64,000 nt of DNA. It comes from Anarhynchus alexandrinus (lineage: Eukaryota; Chordata; Aves; Charadriiformes; Charadriidae). The translations under genes were made by a program, and so were the position numbers. Below, in pieces: positions 49,819 through 60,450 of the stretch. The first letter of the stretch is position 1; the number at the start of each line of letters is the position of its first letter. The stretch is from the NCBI GenBank assembly GCA_008711295.1, contig VUYV01000073.1, positions 4,111,124-4,175,123 of the forward strand, read 5' to 3'. The notes under the pieces are model-generated. The model was not told the DNA's origin. It ran no database searches and was given only the letters and a program-made list of their open reading frames with translations.

Positions 49819-52800
49819 GTGTATCCTGAGCGAGGCACATTTATAAACTCTGTAGGCATTCGGAGCATCCTGCATCTGGAAATGCAATAGTCAAGGGGCA
49901 GGTTTGGAGAACCAGATGTGGGCAATCATAACTTAGCCTGTTGGTTAGGGCAGGCAAACAGCTAGGGGTAAAATGTATATGTGTTTATGTTAGACCACGA
50001 TTAAAAAGCCAGAAAATAGTTCTGGGGCCTCAGACCAAACTCATCTGACTTTAAGGTCAGTATTTCCCCACTTTTTGGAAAAAAACCCCAAACCCTTATC
50101 ATCACAAAGGTGGCAAGGATTCTGCCTTCCCAGGCAGGATTGAGAAACCAGATTGAACCAGTCTCCTGGTTAAGGACTCACTTTGAAGTCTGATAAATCT
50201 GCACTTGACTATAGGGCATAGAAGAAGTGAGCAGTACTCACATACCAAAGTGCTACTGTCCCTTCAAGAAGAGCCACAGCAGAGGAGGCAGGAGTGAGTG
50301 TAAGCTGGTGGTTGCCCAGCACAGTGCAACTTGGTTCCTCATTCCCTGGAAAGACTTCTCATGACAGAAAGCTCTTTAACTTAGCAAGCCAAGACATAGA
50401 ATGGGTAGAAACAACACCTAGATAACTTCAGACTACAAACGAGGTGCAGGAATGTAGCTGTGTGGTCAAATGCTCTTAAATATGTGATGGATTTGGTGAC
50501 ACTCCAAGTCTTTAAGTCGGGAATGAACCCTGTAGAGAGAAATATTCTGGGTGTGGAAGAAATCATTCAAGAGCTCCACATCCTGATGCTTCAAGTTGCT
50601 GTGCCATGTAAGCACAAATGACCTAAGCAGATATGAGCACTGGAACTGATGTTTCAGTTAATAATGAGTACAACTGCAGTGAATAAGGACTTTGTTTTAT
50701 CACTTTGGCTCTGAACTCTCTCCCCAATACTCACTGTATGACCAGCCAGAAGCTATTCAGGGAAACAGCTCATTCTTAGACCTGCTGTATGGATTCATGG
50801 TTTCTTCATGGTCTGCAGAGGCATAGCGCTGCTGGTGAGAAGCTGTTAAAAGGCTCCTGAGTTCTTTCATGTCATGTGCATATTATCACAATGACTTTGC
50901 AGACGATGTAAAATTTGGGATGTAAACGAAGAGAACTAGTGCAGCATTAGGACAGGACTGAGTCCAGGGCCAGAGAAATTTATAAGCTACTTGTTTTGTT
51001 ATGGGCTGTGAGGTGGCGAGAAAGTCTGCTACGCTTGAAAAGATTTGAAAGATTGAGACTAAACCTTATTGGTTTCATACACTTTTTCCTATATATGCTA
51101 AAGAGAGAAGAAAAAAAAAAAAGGTGCTTGGATCAGTCTTAATGTTTACTTGAATAAATTCCTCACAGAGTGCGAAGCATTTCTGAGAAATGAGAAAAGG
51201 GCAGAATGGCAATTTTGAAAATAAAATTGCAAAAAAAGGTAATATAAAAGTAATGTACAATATGTTAATAGTGTGCTAAGTAAGTTATTAGAATGCAAGA
51301 GTTGGGGGGAAACTAGATGTATTTTCAGGTCTGTTCAGTTTAAAAAGAAACACAAAGGTTCTGTAAAGAGCGTTAATGTGTTGCATATATTATCTTCTAC
51401 CTGAAATGGGAATGCGAACGATTTACAAAGAAACTTATTGTGAGACTAATTTATTTAAAAGAGCTCTTTGAAGCTGGTACTGTGGGCTGACTTGGAGCTT
51501 CATTTAGGGTGTGCAACCAGGACAATGGCCTCCAAAGGTAACAGAGGAGCTTTGCAACGTTAAAGCGGGGAACAGGAAAAGATGGCGTGTGTGTGGCTAA
51601 AGAGCGTATGGCCACATCTTAGCCTCTGGGCACAGACTCTGCAAGTCTAATGTCAGTTGTGAGCAAACTCATGGCATTTCCTCTCTTCTGGGACAAAATA
51701 ACACGTTGTTTGGTGTTTTTTTTTTAAAAAAATTATATCATAATAGGTGTTAAAAATAAGGAATATCTCATGAGTGGCAAAACTTTCATCAGGAAAGAAA
51801 GACTATGGAAAACCCGAAGCTGGTACATATCAAGGAGAGAGTCAACCTGGAAAAATGAGCTGTGGCTAGTAATAAAATATTAATCATGTGGTGTTAGTTC
51901 ACATACTAAAGCCTTTGGTTCGGATGAGTTCAGAGCCCTGGCAGGTTGACACAGGAGGCCCAGTGGGGAGTGGTAGAGGAATTTTCACCATAATGGGTAA
52001 AAATAAAGACATGGATGCCCTGCTGAAGCAAAACATGGTGTCTGAGCCCTTGGAGTTCTTGCAAGCAAACTTGCCATGGTGGCAGTAGCTGGGGTAGGGA
52101 AAATGCCTCTGCTTTGCCGGTCTTCAGCTTGAGGGTTTTTCTTTGTTCATGTAGGCACTGGGCTTAGGCGAGTCTGGGCTATTGAGAGGATTGTATTTGC
52201 CTTATGCTTCATCTTCCAGATGCAGCTCATAGCTCAGAAGTTGATGCTCCGGGTTTTTCTCCCCTGCCAGTCATCATTGTGCCTGGGGTAGTCACACCAG
52301 CCGGGAGCTCTTGCCAGCAATCCCGTGCCAGTCCTGATCACACCTGCTTTTCCAGGTCGCTGTATACCACGTGAACACGTAAAGCTCTGCCTTGTATTAC
52401 CTTGCTTGTTATAATCATGTTCTTTATAAATAAAAGAAAATTCTTCTCATTCATTTGAATAAAAATGCAATTTGTATATATAAATGTTTATTCCATCCTG
52501 CTCTTCATTCCTTAAAGCCATAATATTAGACACTCTAATTGTTCCTTTTGTAACCAGCCTGATGAGCCAAAGAGAATTATGACATTAGGTAGCCTAAGTA
52601 GAAGGCTCAAAGCAAACATCTTTAGTAAATTTATTTTCATTGATGAAAAGAAAATCAAAGTAGCTCACAGTTTTCCTTGAGACTGCTTCATGGATTTTAG
52701 ATTTAGGTGATTTTTATTTTTTTCTTTTCCTTTGAACGACAGTTCTCTAGACACGAAGCTTTGAAATATGCTTTAACCACTGGCCATTTCTTGCACATTA

Positions 52801-53383
52801 CAAGCCATCTATGACTCAGAGTGCTTGGGTCAACTTTGCTTCAGTCACTCCTTGTACTTTGGTGGATCTCAGCTGTAGATTTTCATTGTATTCTTTCAGG
52901 TCAGCTATATTGAAAATGGGGATCCAGATTCTGCTTCCTGGCAGAGGATTTGGTGCCCTGGGCTAGGGGGAAGGTGTCAGCCGAGGGAGGAGGTGAGTAG
53001 GGACACTGCTCTGAGTGAAAGGCTCAGGTGGGCAATGAGACCTGATGTGAAAGGGCTAGATGGCCACCTCCACACTTGAAAATTGAATAGGGCTGAGCCA
53101 CAATGGTCTGACAGATCACCTGTCTATTTAATTTAGGGGTACAACTGTTTTATCACACCACAGAAAATTTCCTGATCAGCTTGACCTCATTTCTTCCCTA
53201 CCACCCCAGGTCCCCTTCCCTCTTGCACCCAGATGCACTTGGAAATTTACTGTTCGAAAAAAGGAGCTGAGGCTTTGCAAGCACAACCTGATAGAAAGCC
53301 AAGGGAAAAGTCACTGCATATTTTGGTGATATGTTAGCTTTACGCTTTCTAACAGGTATTTACCAATGACTGTGATACTATTG
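49819..53383. other. Single-copy DNA, no gene seen
   Basis: AT-rich with a 12-base A run at 51111-51122. No repeat or gene recognised. A GC-richer patch around 52925-53060 is unexplained. Confidence 0.5.
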
Positions 53384-53388
53384 TTACC
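53384..53388. repeat. Left target-site duplication (TTACC)
   Basis: TTACC precedes the LTR start and is repeated exactly at 54121-54125. Confidence 0.9.
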
Positions 53389-54120
53389 TGTCCTGGTTTG
53401 AGGTAAAACAGAACCAATTTTGTTCAGTAACTTTGCTTCTTAGCTGGGCCTCTTCTAACTACTGAAATTAACAGCATATTGTGCAGACAATGTTCACTCT
53501 CTCAGAGTGATAAGACCAATGTTTATAGCTGATGCCCAGGAACGGTATGCAGAGAGGCTCTGCTTATACTTATTGCTATAACAGCCAAGGGCAGCTGACT
53601 TGGTTATTTGCCCCATTGGAGGGTCGGAAGTGGAAAAGCATAGTGGGGTCCCACCTGCAGGGAGGAGCGGACAGGACAGGTGACCCAAAACTGACCAACA
53701 GGGTATTCCATCCCATCTGCCTCATGCTCAGTATAAAAGCTGAGGGATCAAAGGGTCAGCTCTCTTCCTTCAATGGCCAATGTCTGAGGAGGACTCTGTT
53801 CGTCTGCCTGTGATCCCGATCCTGAATGCAGATCCGGAATCCAGTTCCCGTCCATCACTGAGTCCAGTCTGGAACTTCCCCAGTGCCAGCCGGTGTCATG
53901 ACTGTCATCTTGGGAGCTTGATGCAGTTTGGTATATATTTCATTATTTCTTTTTATTTTATTATTAATATTTCATTGAAGTAGTTTAGTTCCTTCTAAAC
54001 TCATACATCTCTTTTTCCCTCCTCTGCCTCTCTCTTTGAAGATGGGTAGAGGGGAGCATCTGTCGGTCCCATCTGGGGTCCCCCAGGTCCCCAGTAGCTG
54101 ATTTGGCCTAAACCATGACA
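53389..54120 (+). mobile_element. Solo LTR, ERVL-type endogenous retrovirus (732 bp)
   Basis: A complete LTR starts TGTCCTGGTTTGAGGTAAAA and ends GGCCTAAACCATGACA, with TGTC/GACA terminal inverted repeat and perfect 5-bp duplications (TTACC). No internal retroviral sequence is present, so it is a solo LTR. A TATA box (TATAAAAG) is at 53732-53739. An AT-rich R/U5-like stretch follows at 53930-53985. No clean AATAAA is seen, so a variant signal would be needed. The promoter part matches the LTR at 3628 while most of the rest does not, which points to a related but distinct ERVL subfamily. Confidence 0.92.
53680..53747 (+). promoter_or_regulatory. LTR core promoter module with TATA box
   Basis: The order GGTGACCCAAAACTGACCAA, GGGTATTCCATCCCAT, CTCATGCTCAGTATAAAAGC mirrors 3820-3897. 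TATA is at 53732-53739, so transcription from this LTR would begin about 25-30 bases downstream on the + strand. Confidence 0.6.
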
Positions 54121-54125
54121 TTACC
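54121..54125. repeat. Right target-site duplication (TTACC)
   Basis: Exact copy of 53384-53388. Confidence 0.9.
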
Positions 54126-55003
54126 TTTCTAAATCTTCTGCAGCCAATGCTGGCAAAGAAAACCCACTGAAAACCTAGAAAGAGATGCTGCACTCCCAAG
54201 TAACTGCAGTGCCCCTGAACTAGCATATGTCTTGAAAACAGAACTGAGCTCCTCTTACTCCTGAGATAGCCATCCATGCTGAGGTATTAAGTTGCACAGA
54301 TGGGTAAAAGTAAAATGGAAGCTTGCAAAATGAGATTTCACATACATAAACAGGTTTCTGTCGATGGCAACCTAATAAAGGAGGTAATTCTCTAAACATA
54401 TTGTTCCCATTTTGTTTCTAATTACAGTGAACTACAAGGTTAGTTCTGCTCTTTAGGTGCACTTTAATTACTCTCTCAATGTTGACTTTCTGCATTATGA
54501 TTCCTTTAACACGCCATAGGAAATAGACATTTAATTAACCAGATGTCACTCAATAAATCTTAACTTCTACTCTCTGAATCAGAAAAGCCAATGTTAATGG
54601 GCATAAAAGGGCCAGGATTTTAGAAATAATTTACATTTTATGTTTCTTTAGGTCTTTGTTATACTAAGGAAAATGTCTGTAATGAAGGAAAATCAAACTG
54701 ATGTTTGTGAGCATTTAATTTAATGAAAAATAGATCCACAAAGTAAAACCAAGATTCTAACATTATGTAAGTGTTGATGTTTCATAACATGTAGGAAAGG
54801 CAATTCACAATGGTTAGGTTAGCAGTGTGGTATGCCTACAGCCTGATGTGTTGGCTCACTTCTTTTACTTCACATCATTTTGTCTATACTCATTTAATAT
54901 CTTTGGCTTTTGGGGACTCGTTTTTGCATGTAGCTTTATAACCTCATAGTCCCTGATCATGCCATCATGGTACTCCAGAAACATTCGCTGTAATAGTAAT
55001 ATA
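54126..55003. other. Single-copy AT-rich DNA, CNE-like look
   Basis: No gene or repeat. The stretch 54350-54670 is rich in TAATTA/ATTTAATTA words and has no simple repeats. Conserved non-coding elements often look like this, but conservation cannot be tested here. Confidence 0.45.
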
Positions 55004-55726
55004 TGGGACAACCCCATGTAGTGCTACAGGCATGGGGAAGAGTGGCTGGAAAGCTGCCCGGCAGAAAAGGACCTGGGGGTGTTGGTTGACAGCCGGCTGA
55101 ATATGAACCAGCAGTGTGCCCAGGTGGCCACAAAGGCCAATAGCATCCTGGCTTGTGTCAGGAATAGTGTGGTGAGCAGGACTAAGGAACCTGTACTCAG
55201 CACTGGTGAAGCCCCACCTTGAATACTGTGTTCAGTTTTGGGCCCCTCACTACAAGAAAGACATTGAGATTCTGGAGCGTGTCCAGAGAAGGGCAACAAA
55301 GCTGATGAGGGTCTGGAGCACAAGTCTTATGAGGACAGGCTGAGGGAACTGGGGCTGTTTAGCCTGGAGAAAAGGAGGCTGAGGGGAGACCTTATCACTC
55401 TCCACAACTGCCTGAAAGGAGGTTGTAGAGACGTGAGGGTCAGTCTCTTCTCCCAAGTAACAAGCGACAGGTCAAGAGGAAATGGCCTCAAGTTGCACCA
55501 CGGGAGGTTTAGATTGGATATTAGGAAAAGTTTCTTCAACAAAAGGGTTGTCAAGCATTGGAACAGGCTGCCCAGGGAAGTGGTTGAGTCACCATCCCTG
55601 GAGGTATTTAAAAGATATTTAGATATGGTTTAGTGGTGGTTTTGTCAGTGTTAGATTGATGGTTGGACTCGATGATCTTAAAGGTCCCTCCCAACCTAGA
55701 GGATTCTATGATAGTATGATTCTATG
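55004..55726 (+). mobile_element. CR1 LINE, 5'-truncated copy
   Basis: It enters at a GGGACAACCCCATG phrase upstream of [18 protein letters not shown] codons. It keeps the [10 protein letters not shown] region and the VQRRATKL thumb part, and ends ATTCTATGATAGTATGATTCTATG-style at 55703-55726, the 8-bp tail with one imperfect unit. Its 3' wording (GGTTTTGTCAGTGTTAGATT, then GATGGTTGGACTCGATG) differs from the copy at 57321, so it belongs to another subfamily. A 66-codon piece of the C-terminal frame is intact at 55433-55633, but the copy as a whole carries frameshifts, including loss of part of the ILPLYSALV region near 55190. Confidence 0.93.
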
Positions 55727-57320
55727 TTTTATGTAGCAAAGGCAGAGTGAGACAGGCTTCCAACGTGACAGCTGAAAGCATCTCCTGACTTCAGAGGAGG
55801 AGGAGGGCAAAGTTTGGCTTCCTGAGATTCTGCTGACCCTCCCAGCAGACCTATATAGAGACCTGGTTTGTGCCACACAGTACCCATCATGATATCGTTG
55901 CACTGCAACCCAGTGCACCCATTAATCCTCCACTTGGAGGTTTCTGAACATTTCCAGCAGCCTTAAGGTCAAATGAACACAGCCAGGTACTCAGGTTGGC
56001 AGCAGCCTGAAGTGTTCAAGTGTTTCAATAGCTCGATGATCTCTTCAGATAAATTACTCTGGCCTCTCTAGAAAAGTTTCTGGGGCTCTCCACAGTAACT
56101 TGCAGCAGTAGAGTTGCCTTCCCTGACCTTCTCTCCTTCGGGTCAATGTCTTGTCAGAGACTTCCTCACATCTGACCTTAACCCTTGTCCCATTTCTTAA
56201 GTATTCTTCTTTTAAATTATAGGAACCTCTTTACTACAGCCACATCATTCTTCCTTTCTCCATTCCCTTATGTTGACAGTGCTTTTAGCCTTCTTTTGCA
56301 ATGTCACCGAATATGGCCAGAGTCCCATAAAAGAATACAACGGGGCACATTCTTCCATTAATAATTGCAGTGCAAAGCTCCTATTAAAATTAATGGGCAC
56401 TCCATGTGCACTGGAGAGTAAAAATAACCCCCCTATTCTCACATGCTATTTTAGTCTCTTCATTCTTTCTAACCAATGTATCCACTCCCATTACACCTAA
56501 TGAATGCTGTGGGAATGCAATTCTTCCCCCTGAGGTTAGTGGCATCAAAGTTGTCCCTCAGTCTAAGATTCACACTGTGGTCGCCCAGAGTCTCTTCTTC
56601 AAAATGGAACCAGGCACATGTTCTGCAGCTCTTGTGAGACCGTGTTTTAGCATTTTCCAAAGGTGATAATGTATGATAATAATACTGAATCTTTTTAGAA
56701 ACCAACCCAAATACAAAGGCACTGACATCAGGGAATATGCTATTCCTGAAAGGTAACTGTCAAGGATTAATTGCTTTTCCAGTCTTGGTCTTTGCCTCTT
56801 TTTACATCCAGCCTACTTTATGGCAGAACAAGGACAGCTTTTTAAGGTTGGCTTCTCAGCTGCAAGGTACTTTTCTGCTAATCTGGTAAACCAACTGCTA
56901 GTTCTCTTCTTGCACCTCCAGAGCAGATTTTTCCATAAGTTCTCTGTGCCCTGCTTGGAAATAGCAGTAGTCAATACATTTTATAGACAGTATGATTCCA
57001 TCCAAGTGACATAAAGAAGGAAAATAAGAAGCAAAAGAAAGTTGAATTTGTACGTGGATCCTTAAAGTTAGCAACTTTGATAAAGCTTCCAAAACCTGGT
57101 GAGAAAATATTGCATAAATATCTCTTTCAAAATGTGATTAAAACCTGGTTGTCCTCAAAACATTTCACGTGGGCATCCACAGTCTTAACACAGCCCATTT
57201 AGAAGATAAAACCCCATGCTACAAAAAATCTTTAAAAAAGATTTTTCTTAGTTGAAGAGAGCGCGTTAAGAACACTCCCATGCCTCTTCATCTGTTAGCA
57301 TGGAAAACATGAAAATTCTT
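55727..57320. other. Spacer between two CR1 copies
   Basis: It holds one fossil palindromic repeat at 56365 and otherwise nothing that I recognise. Frames are at most about 85 codons and overlap on both strands. Confidence 0.5.
56365..56425. mobile_element. Possible fossil palindromic amniote repeat core
   Basis: GCAAAGCTCCTATTAAAATT, AATGGGCACTCCATGTGCA follows the pattern CAAAACTCCCATTGAAATTAATGGGAGTTT, which forms the core of several old amniote palindromes. It is short and worn. Confidence 0.38.
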
Positions 57321-58320
57321 GGGTGATATCAGTGGCATTCCTCAGGGGTCAGTACTGGGACCTGTACTGTTCAACATCTTCGTTGGCGACATGGACAGCG
57401 GGGTTGAGTGCACCCTCAGCAAGTTTGCCGATGATACCAAGCTGTTTGGCAAGGTAGACACGCTGGAAGGGAGGGATGCCATCCAGAGGGACCTGGACAG
57501 GCTGGAGAGGTGGGCCCAAGTCAACCTCATGCAGTTCAACAAGGCCAAGTGCAAGGTCCTACACCTGGGTCAGGGCAATCCCAAGCACAAATACAGGCTG
57601 GGCGGGGAATGGCTGGAGAGCAGCCCTGAGGAGAAGGACCTGGGTGTGCTGATTGACAAGAAGCTCAGCATGAGCCAGCAATGTGCCATCACAGCCCAGA
57701 AGGCCAACCGCATCCTGGGCTGCATCGCAGGAAGTGTGGCCAGCACGTCAAAGGAGGTGATTCTGCCACTATACTCCACTCTCGTGAGACCCCACCTGGA
57801 GTACTGCATCCAGCTCTCGAGTCCCCAACATTAGAAGGACATGGACCTGCTGGAGCGTGTCCAGAGGAGAGCCACGAGGATGATCCAAGGGCCGGAGTAC
57901 CTCCTATGAGGAGAGGTTGAAAGAGTTGGGGGTGTTCATCCTGAAGAAGAGAAGGCTCTGGGGAGACCTTATTGCAGCCTTCCAGTACCTAAAGGGGGCC
58001 TACAGGAGAGCTGGGGAAGGACTTTTTACAAGGGCATGTAGTGATAGGACAAGGGGGAATGGCTTCAAACTGGAAGAGGGCAGGTTTAGATTGAACATTA
58101 GGAAGAAGTTTTTCACTTTGAGGGTGGTAAGGCACTGGAACAGGTTGCCCAGAGAGGTTGTTGAGGCCCAATCCCTGGAGGTGTTCAAGGCCAGGCTGGA
58201 CATGGCCTTGGGCAACCTGGTCTAGCAGGAGGTGTCCCTGCCTATGGCAGGGGGGTTGGAACTCGATGATCTTCAAGGTCCTTTCCAACCTAAACCATTC
58301 TATGATTCTATGATTCTACG
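57321..58320 (+). mobile_element. CR1 LINE, 5'-truncated but well preserved (RT palm/thumb and 3' tail)
   Basis: This is the best-preserved CR1 here. It enters in the reverse-transcriptase palm: [10 protein letters not shown] is encoded at about 57334-57363, followed by the catalytic FADD at 57424-57435, the [10 protein letters not shown] helix and the [11 protein letters not shown] and ILGCI blocks. The frame is open from 57319 to a TAG at 57832-57834. CR1 relatives have a lysine codon there, so a single base change explains the stop. A frameshift follows near 57895-57905. The C-terminal frame then runs to the TAG at 58223-58225, closing just after LGNLV. The tail at 58297-58320 has three 8-bp units (ATTCTATG twice, then ATTCTACG). 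It lacks the endonuclease, so it is immobile. Confidence 0.95.
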
Positions 58321-60274
58321 ATCTCCCCTGCTCTGAGTTGTCTGAAGACAGCAGTGACGGGGTGAGGGCTCAGTGAGAGCTGCTCCCAGGAGAGCCTGCA
58401 AACCAGTGCTGCAGAGCTGGGAGGTTGTGGCTGCCGGTGCAGGGAGAGCTAATGCAGCGTGACACTGGCTTTGCTCTTATGCTGGCTGCCAGTGAAATGT
58501 CAGAAGATTGGAAATAGGAAAAGGAGTCACAGGAGTGCTGTCAGAGCTGTTTTCTGGCCTCATGCAGAAGGATGAATTTCCCTGTCCTGTGGCTGCAACC
58601 ATGGCAGAGCCACCACAGCCAGAGCACCTGGAGTGATCCCCTGCGTGTTCCCAGCTACATGTCTGTGCAGGGGAGACAATGGGCTAGTTTGGGACAATGG
58701 ACAGGATGAACGTCTGAACTCCCAACCCCTTTCACAGCAATGTAAACCACTAATGGGCAGGAGCTCTCCTGGTGGGACTTTTGGACAGTCCCGAAAACCC
58801 CTGGGCTGTTACCTCCATCCCTAGATGAGTGGGTAGGCCGGGTGCCCAGACCCGTGCTCTGCTAGGTGGAGGCTGCTCTTGCCTCTGAAGAGTACATTGA
58901 AACTTCTTTTTCATTTTCAGCATGTAAAACCAAATTACTCCCCACTGATCAGAGTTCCCTGTTAAACTCGTAATCAGCAATACAATTTCTGGGCTGGAAT
59001 TTCCTACCCAAACCATGTTTCTTACTTTCACCTGTGCCTACGCTCTCCTAAAGGAAATAACTCTTTAGTTGCTCAATTGAGCTCTGAGTTTAAGAAGGCA
59101 TTACCAATTCAGAAAGCCTCCAGTGAATTCTCATTTGTGCTAAATCAACCAGGTGACTCATCATTACCTTTTTAAGATGAAAATTCCCATAACAGTACTA
59201 CAGTAATAGCTTCAACCAATTAAAGTGAACAGTATCAGGCAAAATAGCCATTCAGTGATGAAACAGCATTTCCCAAAAGATAATTTTTGGGGACCACAGA
59301 ATATCCTTTTTGTATGAGGATCCATCTTACGGCTGTGCCTTGACTTGCCTCTTGAGAGCTGGTCTTTTAGTAGGGGTTCCCATCTGGCTGGTTATGCTGC
59401 TGTGTAACTTAATAATGTATTCCACCTGTGCCATCTCAGAATATGTGATGTCCCTTATAATTGCTCTAGAATTATTTACTCTCCTCTCTGAAATCTAGTA
59501 AGCCCATCCGCAAAACAAATTTCTTCAAGTGGCTGAACTCTTGTAGCATCTCTTTTACCCAGTAAATTTCCTACTTGTGCCTCAGAATGGGACCTCCACT
59601 TTTCATGAGTGCTTTGTCAGGTGCCAGAGAAAAGGAAAGGAGATGGCCATCCCAGAGGAAAAACAAAAGCTTTTGACCCTGGAACAAAGAGAAAAAACGG
59701 AGATTTTCAGATCCCCACAGTTGTGTTTCTTTGGTAAGCAGCAATCATGCAAACCGCAAGCAGATTTCTAGGTAACATTTGCTTTCTTATAAATATTCAG
59801 TTTGGGTCATTGATTGGATGGAGACTTGCACTTGCTTGACCTGTTGAAAGTAGCTCTGCGCATTTTATAGAATGGTTTATACATTTTGGCAAAAGTTAAA
59901 TAAACAAAAACTAATGAATCCGAAGAAGAAAAACCCCTTCACTGAACTTGGGAAGTGTGCTAAAGTCATGCCTGATAAATGGGAGTGTGGAGCCTGAAAT
60001 GAATAAACGCAGTGTCAACCAGTGAATCAAACACAAAGGGGAAACTCATCCTGCCTGAGCTGATCCCAAAAGGAGTGAGCAGAGGCACCATGGTTGCTTG
60101 GTCAGCCATGTCATGGGGTCTCCCCTCCCTTCTGAAAGACTGTTTAGGAGATGTCTCTGAGCCAGAGAAGGATCTAGGTGACGGTCACCAAATTGGGACT
60201 GAAAGCTTCAAGACAGTTCATCAAATGAGACTCCAGTTCCTTTTGTTATCCAAGACCCAAATCTTCTCTGCTTT
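58321..60274. other. Single-copy DNA with an exon-like segment
   Basis: No transposon or supported gene. The block just after the CR1 (58321-58660) is GC-richer. See 59586 for the exon-like segment. Confidence 0.5.
59586..59733 (+). other. Exon-like 148-nt segment with open frame (speculative)
   Basis: TTTCCTACTTGTGCCTCAG (AG at 59584-59585) is a good acceptor and TTTG|GTAAGC after 59733 a good donor. One frame is open across all 148 bases. It enters at phase 0 and leaves after one base of a codon. It encodes about 49 residues, rich in K, E and Q in the second half (EEKQKLLTLEQREK), with two cysteines near the start. The charged part looks helical. I do not recognise the protein. Among the exon-like segments here this one has the best combination of signals and composition, yet chance remains likely. 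Confidence 0.2.
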
Positions 60275-60450
60275 TGTCCTGGTTTGAGGTAAAACAGGAC
60301 CAATTTTGTTTTTTGTTTCTTTTTCAAAAGGTGTGTCTGACTAGACTGGTATCTTTTGCAACACTGCAGTGAACCTTATGGCTAGGGCAGATGCTAAAAA
60401 CAAAGTCTTCTTACATATCCTAGGGCTGACGTGAGCTCACCTGGGCTCAG
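60275..60450 (+). mobile_element. Partial ERVL-type LTR, 5' end only
   Basis: Starting at the TG of 60275, the first 36 bases match the start of the LTR at 53389 with a single A/G difference (position 24). After that the two part company: this copy continues with TTTCTTTTTCAAAAGGTGTG and GAACCTTATGGCTAGGGCAG. I see neither a promoter module nor a confident 3' end or duplication, so it is truncated or belongs to a subfamily that shares only the integrase-recognised end. The right limit given is a guess. Confidence 0.6.
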
